A model generated the notes under the pieces. It worked only from the letters and a program-made list of their open reading frames with translations. It had not been told where the DNA came from and searched no databases. DNA of 19,860 bases, taken from the NCBI GenBank assembly GCA_016283945.1, contig JAEENW010000075.1:1-19860 (forward strand), in the 5' to 3' direction. Within the stretch, counting starts at the first letter, position 1. Each line of letters begins with the position of its first letter. The DNA comes from Bacillota bacterium. Its GTDB lineage: Bacteria > Bacillota > Clostridia > Peptostreptococcales > Anaerovoracaceae. Shown piece after piece: positions 1-6,658 of this stretch. A program made the position numbers and the translations under genes.

Positions 1-1
1 C

Positions 2-1231
2 ATGGACTGCGCCGTCGAAGGCTGCGACTTCACCCTCAGGGAGGAGCACAAATGGGGTCGCTGGCATATAGTAAATAATCCCAATGCGAACCGTCCCGGA
101 GGCGCGTATCAGGAATGCGAAGTCTGCGCCGCGCAGAAGACCTGGTCCAAGACCTATTACGAGCTGCACACCCATCCCGTGAATGTGAGCGACGGAAGCT
201 GCGATACCGATTTCGCCGGGGAGGGAGCGACCGTCACGATTACTCCGTATAAGATCGACGGGAAGAAGCCCAGGGCTGCTATTGCCCGCATACACTATGA
301 CCTTACAAGGAGCGGTCAGGAAACGCAGTACGATCTGACGGAAACTATTCGCGTTGCCCCGGAAAGCTCCGGTTCCGAGACTGTCTTCGTTTTCCAGGTG
401 CCGAAGTCGGGCAAGGATCCGAAACTGAACGGCGCCACAAGGGATTATAAGTCGAATCCGATAGAAGTCGCCCTCACATATACCGAATGCAGCCATCCCG
501 AGAGCTCTTGGGAGACTGCGGGCGAGATCGAAGCCGGCTGCGAGACCGACGGCTACACGGGCGACACGGGCTGCGGCATCTGCGGTCACGTCATGGAACA
601 TGGCCGTTACGTCGCCCCGACCGGCCACGGAGAACCCGTCCCCGCCGAGGAGAACGTCTACGCGCGCAATTCCGACGGAGATATAATCTACAACACCAGG
701 AGCGGATACGACGTGCCGGTGTATATCATTCACGCGGCCGAGGATGTCTACTGCGACGACATCTTCTCGCGCGGCTGCTACAGCGGCGACCTGGTATGCC
801 CGTACTGCGGCGAGCTCCTCGAGACGGGACATTACAGTCCCAAGCTGCACATGTGGGTGCTGGTAGACGACGCCGACCCGTCATATAAGCAGTCTCTGCT
901 GGACGAGGGACTCAGGGAGTCCTGCGAGCCCGGGCCCGGAGTCAGGGGCTATACCGGAGATCAATTCTGCATCTACTGCGGAGACGTGAGGTACGGAAGA
1001 TCTATCCCCGCTCTCCCCGTGGAACCTGACATAACGCTTGGAGATGTCAACCTCGACGGGACTGTCGACTCGAAGGATCTGACGGCGCTTGCCAGGCACG
1101 TCGCCGGTATACAGATCCTGAGCGACGACAGGGCGCTGGCAAACTCCAACGTGAACGGGGATGATTCCGTGGACGCCAAGGATCTGACAAAGCTCGCCAG
1201 GTTCATGGCGCATATCATAGACAGCCTATAG
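2..1231 (+). CDS. Secreted Cys-rich repeat protein with C-terminal type I dockerin (5' partial)
   Basis: This is the C-terminal 409 residues of a larger exported protein. The frame is open to the left edge, there is no signal peptide, and the first visible residues lie inside a Cys-containing domain, so the ATG at position 2 is probably internal. Three copies of a motif of the form C-x(n)-G-(Y)-(T/S)-G-D-x-x-C-x-x-C-G begin near residues 180, 259 and 308; an earlier CxxC lies near residue 40. Such repeats are common in surface proteins of gut Clostridia. Residues about 345-404 form a dockerin with two EF-hand-like loops: DVNLDGTVDSKD fits the calcium loop, while NVNGDDSVDAKD starts with Asn and has Asp where Gly is usual. 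In the family, dockerins bind cohesins on scaffoldins or cell-surface proteins. No catalytic domain is visible in this part. The flavodoxin gene starts 17 bases downstream, so they may share a transcript. The dockerin is firm; the function of the rest is unknown. Confidence 0.85.
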   Translation: MDCAVEGCDFTLREEHKWGRWHIVNNPNANRPGGAYQECEVCAAQKTWSKTYYELHTHPVNVSDGSCDTDFAGEGATVTITPYKIDGKKPRAAIARIHYDLTRSGQETQYDLTETIRVAPESSGSETVFVFQVPKSGKDPKLNGATRDYKSNPIEVALTYTECSHPESSWETAGEIEAGCETDGYTGDTGCGICGHVMEHGRYVAPTGHGEPVPAEENVYARNSDGDIIYNTRSGYDVPVYIIHAAEDVYCDDIFSRGCYSGDLVCPYCGELLETGHYSPKLHMWVLVDDADPSYKQSLLDEGLRESCEPGPGVRGYTGDQFCIYCGDVRYGRSIPALPVEPDITLGDVNLDGTVDSKDLTALARHVAGIQILSDDRALANSNVNGDDSVDAKDLTKLARFMAHIIDSL

Positions 1232-1248
1232 TGAAAGGAGAAATTACT

Positions 1249-1728
1249 ATGAAGAAAGCGCTTGTCGCGTATTTCAGCGCCAGCGGTGTCACCGCGAAGC
1301 TCGCCGGGCGTCTCGCCGGCGCCATAGGAGCGGATCTTTACGAGATCGCGCCGGAGACCCCATATACGAAGGCGGATCTCGACTGGAGAGACAGGCAGAG
1401 CAGAAGCTCCGTGGAGATGAACGACAGATCGAGCCGCCCCGCGATCGGGAGCGCTCCGGCCGACGTCGCCTCCTTCGACGTGGTGTTCGTCGGCTTCCCG
1501 ATCTGGTGGTACAGGGAGCCGTCCATAATCGATACCTTCCTTGAAAGCTATGACTTTGCGGGCAAGACCGTCGTCCCGTTCGCGACCTCGGGGAGCAGCG
1601 GCATGGGCGATTCCTCGAAGATAATGCAGGAGCTCGTACCGGGCGCCGTGGTCGAGGAGGGAAAGAGGTTCCCCGCCTCCGCCTCTGAGTCTGAGCTCAA
1701 AAAGTGGGCCAAGGGCTTCCTCGCCTAA
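1249..1728 (+). CDS. Flavodoxin-family protein, 159 aa
   Basis: This is a small FMN-binding electron carrier or flavodoxin-like oxidoreductase, probably cytoplasmic. The N-terminus KKALVAYFSASGVTAKLA matches the phosphate-binding loop of the family (YFSxTGxT, here SASGVT). The segments FPIWWYREPSIIDTFLESY and PFATSGSSGMGDS are typical of the short flavodoxins of anaerobic Firmicutes, where aromatic residues near WWY cover the isoalloxazine ring. I chose ATG 1249 because AAAGGAG (1234-1240) lies 8 bases upstream; a GTG at 1231 would place that site inside the gene. The gene follows the dockerin protein by 17 bases and is followed by a convergent terminator. It could accept electrons from the pyruvate oxidoreductase at 7537, but that link is inference. 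Family assignment is firm; the physiological partner is not known. Confidence 0.9.
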   Translation: MKKALVAYFSASGVTAKLAGRLAGAIGADLYEIAPETPYTKADLDWRDRQSRSSVEMNDRSSRPAIGSAPADVASFDVVFVGFPIWWYREPSIIDTFLESYDFAGKTVVPFATSGSSGMGDSSKIMQELVPGAVVEEGKRFPASASESELKKWAKGFLA

Positions 1729-1770
1729 GGACGCGGGGCTGTTTCCCGCGAAAGCAAACGCAGCTGTAAA

Positions 1771-1804
1771 AAGACCCCGCAGGGATATCTCCCCGCGGGG
1801 TCTT
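1771..1804 (-). terminator. Intrinsic terminator between convergent genes
   Basis: AAGACCCCGC (1771-1780) pairs with GCGGGGTCTT (1795-1804), giving a perfect 10-bp GC-rich stem with a 14-base loop that can itself pair (AGGGA with TCCC). On the - strand the hairpin ends in a run of five T, so it best terminates the amidohydrolase transcript, whose stop is at 1827. On the + strand the tail is TCTTGGTTTGCTTT, a weaker U-tract, so it may also stop the flavodoxin transcript. An outer inverted pair, AAAGCAAAC (1751-1759) and GTTTGCTTT (1806-1814), flanks the hairpin. Confidence 0.85.
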
Positions 1805-1826
1805 GGTTTGCTTTAACGCTTGAGCC

Positions 1827-3206
1827 TTACTTCTTGAAGCAGAGTCTGACGCTGCCGTCCTCTTCGTAGCTCACGACGTCCTTCTCCATGTCGAGCGCGG
1901 AGATGTCGTCGAAGAAGTCCTTGATGGAGGCATAGCGGGGCTCGTACTGGTCGATGATCGCCTTGGCGCAGGCGGCGTCGTCCTTGAGCAGCTTCTCGGC
2001 GACGAGGAGCTGAGCCTTGATGCCGTTGATACACAGCCTCTCGGGATCGGCGAGGATGTAGTCGATGCCGTGGCCGGTGCCGGTCGCTCCGGTGGTCTGG
2101 AACTGGACTCCGGGCATCACGCAGGTTAGGTCGCCGAAGTCGGAGGAGCCGGTGCTCCAGGCGTCGTAGTCGAAGGCGACTCTTTCCTTGCCGACGAGCT
2201 CGCCGCAGGTCTCCTCCACGAGCTGCATGAACATCTTGTCGTGGATCTCGGGGGAGTAGCCGGGCTTGTCGTTGATATTGAGCTTGCAGCCCATCGCGGC
2301 GGCGGCGCCCGCGAGAGCTCTGTTGAACTTGAGGTTCTCGCGCTTCATCGCCTCGATGCTCCTGCCGCGCACGTAGCTCTCGATCACCATCTCGTCGGGG
2401 ATGATGTTGACCGCGCAGTTGGCTCCCTTGAGGATCGGGTGGAAGCGGATGGTATCCTTCTCCTGGAGGGTCTCCCTCAGGTCGTTGCAGGCCTGGAGGC
2501 CGAGCATGGCGGCATACTGGGCGTTGATGCCCATGTGCGGGGCTCCGCCGGCGTGGGAGGACTTGCCCTTGTAGGTGATGGTCTTGGCCATGCAGCCGTT
2601 GTTACCGAGTCCGCAGGTGAAGTCCACGGGCTTGTCGCTGCTGCTCTGGTGTACCATCATCGCCATGTCGACTCCGTCGAAGTAGCCTCTGTGCATGAAC
2701 TCGACCTTGCCGCCCATGTAGCTGATGGTGCCTTCCTTGATGAGGCCGCTGCGGAACGCGAGCTGGATCATCTCCTCGGCGGGGACGAGCATGAGCCTGA
2801 TGGTGCCGCAGAGCCCGTCGAGCATTCCGGGTTCCTTGAGGGCCGCGGCCATGCCGAGCATGCTGGCTGCCTGGGCGTTGTGGCCGCAGGAGTGGCACAT
2901 TCCGTTGACGGATTCGGGGTGGTTGGCGATGTCCAGAGCGTCGAGCTCGCCCATGATGGCGAGGGTCGGGCCGGGCTTGCCGGTTACGATGTCGGTGTAG
3001 AAGCCGGGGATCTTGCCGAACTTCGGATCCTGATCGGCTCTTACGAGCTCGTATCCGAGCGCCTCGAACTTCTCGATCAGATACTCGTTGGCGGTCCACT
3101 CGGTGTATCCGGTCTGGGGATGCTTCCAGATGAATCTTTCGGCGTCGAAGGTGAGCTGTCTGTGCTTCTCGACGCTCTTGATGATGAGTTCTTTCTTGTC
3201 TGCCAT
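1827..3206 (-). CDS. M20-family amidohydrolase / aminoacyl-amide hydrolase (AbgB-like), 459 aa
   Basis: This is a cytoplasmic metal-dependent amidase of the M20 peptidase clan, resembling the M20D/AbgB group that cleaves N-acyl or aminobenzoyl amino acids and dipeptides. Seen motifs: GELDAL (86-91); HSCGHN with the metal-ligand pair C107 and H109 of the CxH type; the acidic pair EE at 144-145; MHRG (H171) and VHQ (H186); KGKSSHAG (H218) in the lid/dimerisation domain; and a C-terminal TGTGHGIDY segment with the last metal-ligand His. Length fits the family (about 400-480). The start at 3206 is chosen because AAGAGG lies 7 bases upstream; the frame could extend 36 residues further, but that segment has no family similarity and overlaps the promoter region. 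It is a single gene, divergent from the operon at 3388 and convergent with the flavodoxin. No signal peptide. The substrate cannot be told from sequence. Confidence 0.9.
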   Translation of the reverse strand: MADKKELIIKSVEKHRQLTFDAERFIWKHPQTGYTEWTANEYLIEKFEALGYELVRADQDPKFGKIPGFYTDIVTGKPGPTLAIMGELDALDIANHPESVNGMCHSCGHNAQAASMLGMAAALKEPGMLDGLCGTIRLMLVPAEEMIQLAFRSGLIKEGTISYMGGKVEFMHRGYFDGVDMAMMVHQSSSDKPVDFTCGLGNNGCMAKTITYKGKSSHAGGAPHMGINAQYAAMLGLQACNDLRETLQEKDTIRFHPILKGANCAVNIIPDEMVIESYVRGRSIEAMKRENLKFNRALAGAAAAMGCKLNINDKPGYSPEIHDKMFMQLVEETCGELVGKERVAFDYDAWSTGSSDFGDLTCVMPGVQFQTTGATGTGHGIDYILADPERLCINGIKAQLLVAEKLLKDDAACAKAIIDQYEPRYASIKDFFDDISALDMEKDVVSYEEDGSVRLCFKK

Positions 3207-3263
3207 TCTTCTACCTCTTGAAAAGTAAAACGCGGATAAGTTTATTTGGGTCATGATACCCGA

Positions 3264-3294
3264 ATAATATAACACAAAGCGTGGACTTTCGAAA
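3264..3294 (-). promoter_or_regulatory. Possible promoter of the amidohydrolase gene
   Basis: On the - strand, TATATT (3271-3266) is a good -10 hexamer about 60 bases before the start at 3206. The hexamer 17 bases upstream, TTTCGA (3294-3289), matches the -35 consensus at only three positions. It overlaps the palindrome CTTTCGAAAG (3286-3295). This is the most A/T-rich, promoter-like stretch on this strand, but the -35 is poor. Confidence 0.35.
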
Positions 3295-3297
3295 GAT

Positions 3298-3327
3298 TTG
3301 ACAGGGACAGACACAAAAATATATAAT
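3298..3327 (+). promoter_or_regulatory. Consensus sigma-A promoter for the 3388-6534 operon
   Basis: TTGACA (3298-3303) and TATAAT (3322-3327) are both perfect consensus hexamers, separated by 18 bases. Transcription would begin near 3334, leaving a leader of about 55 bases before the start at 3388. No other promoter-like sequence and no terminator is evident before 6534, so it probably drives all four genes. A 10-bp palindrome lies 2 bases upstream of the -35 element. Confidence 0.8.
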
Positions 3328-3387
3328 GATTCGCCGCACGGGGCGCTCCGGGCGGTCAGTTAAGAATGCAGAAAGGAAGATATCCTT

Positions 3388-4011
3388 ATGATAAAGAAAA
3401 CAGCGGCGGTAATATGCTGCATGGCGGTCATACTGGCGGGAGCCTTCGCCCTGAAGGCGGCCGAGCCCATGTCCGCTTACGGAGAGGGCGCGGTGCCCGG
3501 CAGCGCCGACGATCCCGTGGTCACCAGGAGCTACGTCTCGGATCAGATCAGCTCCGCCAAGGAGGAGCTCAAGGAGAGCATGGAGATCATGTCGATAAGG
3601 CTCGACGGGATCGACGGGAGGCTCACGGCTCTTGAGCCCGCGGAGGGCAAGACCCAGACCTCTACCAAGCCTTCTAAGAGAGATGACGACGATCCCATCG
3701 TGGACGCGCCGGAGAAGTCTTCTTCGGATCAGGGCGCGACTGCTCCTCTGGTCTTCACGGTCGTGGAGGTCCCCGAGGGCGGCAGGCTCATCGGAGAGAT
3801 GGGCACGGAGATGATACTCAGGGCCGGGACCGCGGTCGCCATAGACAACGGAGCCGACGGCATCACCGACCTGACCTCAGGGCTCGACCTCAAGTCGGGC
3901 GAGAACGTCGTAAAGAACCACATGCTCATCATCCCGAGGGCGGACGGGCGCGGCATCAGCTGCAGCACCCACTGCTACGTGATGGTCAAGGGCGGCTACG
4001 CCATAGAGTAA
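3388..4011 (+). CDS. Small exported protein of unknown function, 207 aa
   Basis: I do not recognise a named function. The N-terminus is a clear export signal: lysines at 3-4, a hydrophobic stretch of about 18 residues, and a likely cleavage after an Ala-rich segment near residues 24-30. The mature part starts with PGSADDPVVTRSYVSDQI, a motif seen in many small exported proteins of Firmicutes, followed by a short predicted coiled coil (about 50-75), an acidic Ser/Lys/Asp-rich linker (about 78-115), and a C-terminal globular domain of about 90 residues containing GGRLIGEMGTEMILRAGTA and ending in CYVMVKGGYAIE. AAAGGA (3372-3377) lies 10 bases before the ATG. It is the first gene after a consensus promoter and is 18 bases from the glycosyltransferase gene, so a role at the cell surface is plausible, but that is only inference. 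Confidence 0.8.
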   Translation: MIKKTAAVICCMAVILAGAFALKAAEPMSAYGEGAVPGSADDPVVTRSYVSDQISSAKEELKESMEIMSIRLDGIDGRLTALEPAEGKTQTSTKPSKRDDDDPIVDAPEKSSSDQGATAPLVFTVVEVPEGGRLIGEMGTEMILRAGTAVAIDNGADGITDLTSGLDLKSGENVVKNHMLIIPRADGRGISCSTHCYVMVKGGYAIE

Positions 4012-4029
4012 GGCGGGCGCCAGGTACCG

Positions 4030-4773
4030 ATGTCCAGAGAACAGATGCGAATACTCGGCATCCCCGTCGACAGGCTCGACATGGAGGGCGCGCTCGCGCG
4101 CTTCGAGAGCTTTCTGAACGGCGAGGACTGCCGTATCATAGTTACCCCGAACTCGGAGATCGTGCTCAACGCCACGAAGGACCCCGGGCTCGCGGAGATC
4201 ATTGAGCGCGCCGACATGGTCATCCCCGACGGGATAGGCCTGGTCCACGCGTCGAAGATCATCGGAAAGCCCCTGAAGGAGAGGGTCACCGGCGTGGATT
4301 TCAGCTACGCCGCTCTTGGCCTGCTCGCGGAGAGGGGCGGAAGCGCGTACTTCCTCGGCGCCAAGCCGGGCATCGCCGAGAAGGCGGCGGAGAAGCTCTG
4401 CGGGCAGCTTCCCGGTCTGGTCTGCGCGGGCTGCCGCGACGGATATTTCAAGCCGGAGCAGGAGGAGGAGATAGCGGAGGAGATCAGGTCCTCGGGGGCC
4501 GACTTCCTGCTCGTTGCGCTCGGCTCCCCCAAGCAGGAGAGGTTCATGTACGCCCACAGGGAATCGCTCGGAGTGAAGGCCGCCATAGGAGTAGGGGGCT
4601 GCTTCGACGTGTGGTCGGGGACTCTGGAGAGGGCTCCGGAGTTCTACAGGGACCACGGACTCGAATGGCTTTTCAGGCTCAAGCAGGAGCCTAAGAGGAT
4701 AGGCCGCACCGCGGCTCTGCCGCTGTTTCTCATAAAGGTGCTATTGCACGGGAGGAAAGATGGAGATAAGTAA
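4030..4773 (+). CDS. tagA: TagA/WecG/CpsF-family (GT26) glycosyltransferase, 247 aa
   Basis: This enzyme family moves a UDP-activated N-acetyl-mannosamine-type sugar onto undecaprenyl-diphosphate-GlcNAc on the inner face of the membrane, an early step in wall teichoic acid or related surface glycan synthesis. Seen: IVTPNSE with T39, IPDGIG with D67 and KERVTGVD with R85; these line up, with a constant shift of two, with Thr37, Asp65 (proposed base) and Arg83 of the studied TagA of Thermoanaerobacter italicus. The C-terminal tail is rich in Arg/Lys and hydrophobic residues (LKQEPKRIGRTAALPLFLI), as in the membrane-binding appendage of the family. The Shine-Dalgarno is weak (AGG 5 bases before ATG 4030); ATG 4045 is an alternative start. 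The 3' end overlaps the transketolase gene by 14 bases. No other teichoic acid gene is in the window, so the polymer it serves is unknown. The symbol is family-level. Confidence 0.88.
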   Translation: MSREQMRILGIPVDRLDMEGALARFESFLNGEDCRIIVTPNSEIVLNATKDPGLAEIIERADMVIPDGIGLVHASKIIGKPLKERVTGVDFSYAALGLLAERGGSAYFLGAKPGIAEKAAEKLCGQLPGLVCAGCRDGYFKPEQEEEIAEEIRSSGADFLLVALGSPKQERFMYAHRESLGVKAAIGVGGCFDVWSGTLERAPEFYRDHGLEWLFRLKQEPKRIGRTAALPLFLIKVLLHGRKDGDK

Positions 4774-5575
4774 ACTCATCGACACCGCGCGGGTGATCCG
4801 TCAGGACATCATCCGCGAGATCTACAGCGCCAACTCCGGACATCCGGGCGGGTCTCTCTCCGCTGCGGACATCGTCACGGCGCTCTACTTCGAGGTCATG
4901 GACATCGACCCCGAGGATCCCAACAAGCCCGGCCGCGACAGGTTCGTCCTGTCGAAGGGCCACGCCGCCCCGGCTCTCTACGCCGCGCTGGCTGAGAGGG
5001 GCTATTTCCCCCGAGAGGAGCTGCTCACCCTGAGGAGGACCGGAAGCCGCCTGCAGGGCCACCCCTCGATGAACAGGCTGCCCGGCCTCGACATGTCCAC
5101 AGGATCCCTCGGCCAGGGCATTTCCGTCGCCGTCGGAATGGCTATCGCCTCCAAGATGGACGGCAAGGGCAGGGTATATGCCCTCCTCGGAGACGGCGAG
5201 CTTCAGGAAGGCCTCGTATGGGAGGCCGCTATGGCAGCTGCCCACTACGGGCTTGACGATCTCTGCGCCGTGGTCGACCACAACGGGCTTCAGATCGACG
5301 GAAAGAACGACGACGTCATGAAGGTGATGCCTATAGACGAGAAGTTCAGGGCATTCGGCTGGAACGTCATCTGCATCGACGGGCACGACATGGCTCAGAT
5401 CGTGGACGCCTTCGCCGCCGCGAAGGAGTGCAAGGGCAAGCCGACCGTCATAGTCGCCGAGACCCACAAGGGACAGGGCGTGAGCTTCATGACCGATAAC
5501 GCCGGCTGGCACGGCAAGGCTCCCAACGAGGAGCAGGCGCGCCTCGCCATGGAGGAACTGGGAGGTGTACTGTAA
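4760..5575 (+). CDS. Transketolase, N-terminal (TPP-binding) subunit, 271 aa
   Basis: This is the pyrophosphate-binding half of a split transketolase, which with the next gene product moves two-carbon ketol units between sugar phosphates in the non-oxidative pentose phosphate pathway. Seen: SGHPGGS (His 28), SKGHAAPALY (His 68), QGHPS (His 101), TGSLGQG (114-120), and the ThDP motif starting with GDG (144-146) and ending near N175 with a family-typical spacing of about 30 residues. The length equals that of stand-alone N-terminal subunits in Clostridia, Thermotogae and archaea. GGAGG lies 4 bases before the ATG, inside the tail of the preceding gene, so translation is likely coupled. The stop TAA shares its last base with the ATG of the partner subunit (TAATG), favouring equal synthesis of both halves. 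Confidence 0.95.
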   Translation: MEISKLIDTARVIRQDIIREIYSANSGHPGGSLSAADIVTALYFEVMDIDPEDPNKPGRDRFVLSKGHAAPALYAALAERGYFPREELLTLRRTGSRLQGHPSMNRLPGLDMSTGSLGQGISVAVGMAIASKMDGKGRVYALLGDGELQEGLVWEAAMAAAHYGLDDLCAVVDHNGLQIDGKNDDVMKVMPIDEKFRAFGWNVICIDGHDMAQIVDAFAAAKECKGKPTVIVAETHKGQGVSFMTDNAGWHGKAPNEEQARLAMEELGGVL

Positions 5576-6534
5576 TGGCTGACAAGATCGCTACAAGAGA
5601 CAGCTACGGCAGGGCTCTTAAGGAGCTCGGAGCCGAATTCCCCAACATGGTAGTACTCGACGCCGACCTCTCCGGATCAACCAAGAGCGGCGAGTTCAAG
5701 AAGGCCTTCCCCGAGAGGTTCTTCAACGCGGGCATAGCCGAGGCCGACCTCATGGGCATGGCCACCGGCCTCGCGCTCTCCGGAAAGATCGCATTCGCGT
5801 CCACCTTCGCGATGTTCGCGGTCGGAAGGGCTTACGAGATCGTCAGGAACTCCATCGCCTACACCGGCGCCAACGTCAAGATCTGCGCCACTCACGCCGG
5901 GCTCTCCGTCGGTGAGGACGGAGCGAGCCACCAGTGCCTCGAGGACATCTCTCTGATGAGGGGGCTTCCCGGCATGACCGTGCTCGATCCCGCCGATGAC
6001 GTATCCGCGAGGAAGCTGCTCAGGCTTGCCGCCGAGATGCAGGGCCCCGTGTACATACGCCTCGGAAGGGCGGCCGTCCCCGTGGTCTATCCCGAGGACG
6101 CCGACATCAGGATCGGCAAGGCCGTCTGGCTCAGAGAGGGCTCTGACGTCACCATCATCTCCAGCGGCTGCGTGCTCGATCAGGCTCTCGCCGCCGCCGA
6201 CGCTCTCGCCGAGGACGGCATCAGCGCCGGAGTGCTCGACATGCACACCGTTAAGCCCTTCGACGAGGAGGCTGTGCTCAAGGCCGCCAGAAGCTCCGAG
6301 TGTATCGTGACCGTCGAGGATCACTTCGTGACCGGCGGCATCGGAAGCGCCGTCGCAGAGACTCTGGTAAAGCACGGCATCGGCTGCAGGGTCAAGACCC
6401 TCGGCGCCCAGGACCGCTTCGGACAGTCCGGAAAGCCGGCCGAGCTCTTCAGGGAGTACGGGATCGACGCCGCCGGCATAGCCGACGCGGCTTCCGCCCT
6501 CGTCACCACCGTCAAGCTCCACGCCGCTCCCTAA
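5575..6534 (+). CDS. Transketolase, C-terminal (pyrimidine-binding) subunit, 319 aa
   Basis: This is the second half of the split transketolase. The N-terminal part is the pyrimidine-binding domain; GIAEADLM places the catalytic Glu at residue 56, which activates the thiamine aminopyrimidine in this superfamily. ICATHAGLSVGEDGASHQ is the conserved substrate/cofactor segment, and the last third (from about residue 190) is the transketolase C-terminal fold with SSGCVLDQAL and FVTGGIGSA. The length is normal for the separate subunit. The ATG overlaps the preceding stop by one base, and GGGAGGTG sits 8 bases upstream within the end of the partner gene. It is the last gene of the operon; a hairpin terminator candidate lies at 6633-6658. 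Specificity cannot be fully separated from other TPP enzymes of this layout, but pairing with the N-subunit makes transketolase by far the best call. Confidence 0.95.
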   Translation: MADKIATRDSYGRALKELGAEFPNMVVLDADLSGSTKSGEFKKAFPERFFNAGIAEADLMGMATGLALSGKIAFASTFAMFAVGRAYEIVRNSIAYTGANVKICATHAGLSVGEDGASHQCLEDISLMRGLPGMTVLDPADDVSARKLLRLAAEMQGPVYIRLGRAAVPVVYPEDADIRIGKAVWLREGSDVTIISSGCVLDQALAAADALAEDGISAGVLDMHTVKPFDEEAVLKAARSSECIVTVEDHFVTGGIGSAVAETLVKHGIGCRVKTLGAQDRFGQSGKPAELFREYGIDAAGIADAASALVTTVKLHAAP

Positions 6535-6608
6535 GCGGCATCCGGCTTCTGCGGAAAGGGGATGCTCCGGCTGAGACCGACGCACTCAGTCTCCGCCCTG
6601 GGCGGCGC

Positions 6609-6637
6609 TTGACCGAAAATGTAAAATACTGTAAAAT
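6609..6637 (+). promoter_or_regulatory. Probable promoter for the MinD-like gene
   Basis: TTGACC (6609-6614) and TAAAAT (6632-6637) are spaced by 17 bases. Transcription would start near 6644, inside the loop of the hairpin at 6633-6658, giving a leader of only about 15 bases that carries the G-rich ribosome binding site but not the 5' arm of the hairpin. The -10 element lies within the repeated sequence GTAAAAT (6621-6627 and 6631-6637). Confidence 0.55.
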
Positions 6638-6658
6638 CCTCCCGTAAGGGGGGATTTT
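6633..6658 (+). terminator. Hairpin terminator overlapping the next gene's ribosome binding site
   Basis: AAAATCCTCCC (6633-6643) pairs with GGGGGGATTTT (6648-6658) through 11 bp including one G-T wobble, closed by the loop GTAA. An A-tract before and a T-tract after a GC-rich core is the usual shape of an intrinsic terminator, and it lies about 100 bases after the transketolase stop. Its last base abuts the ATG at 6659, and its 3' arm contains the only purine-rich ribosome binding site for that gene. Confidence 0.7.

Noticed and set aside
2241..3221. A 326-codon + strand frame opposite the amidohydrolase
   Set aside because: The product is Val/Gly/Ala/His-rich low-complexity sequence; the - strand gene carries all M20 metal-ligand motifs and a good ribosome binding site.
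1827..3314. Longer amidohydrolase start at 3314
   Set aside because: The extra 36 residues cover the promoter region and lack family similarity; AAGAGG lies 7 bases before the start at 3206.
6535..6606. Small inverted repeats after transketolase (GCATCC/GGATGC, CTGAG/CTCAG, GAGAC/GTCTC, CCGCC/GGCGG) as a possible riboswitch or attenuator
   Set aside because: Each stem is only 5-6 bp, some exclude each other, and there is no known aptamer pattern; short repeats are expected in GC-rich spacers.
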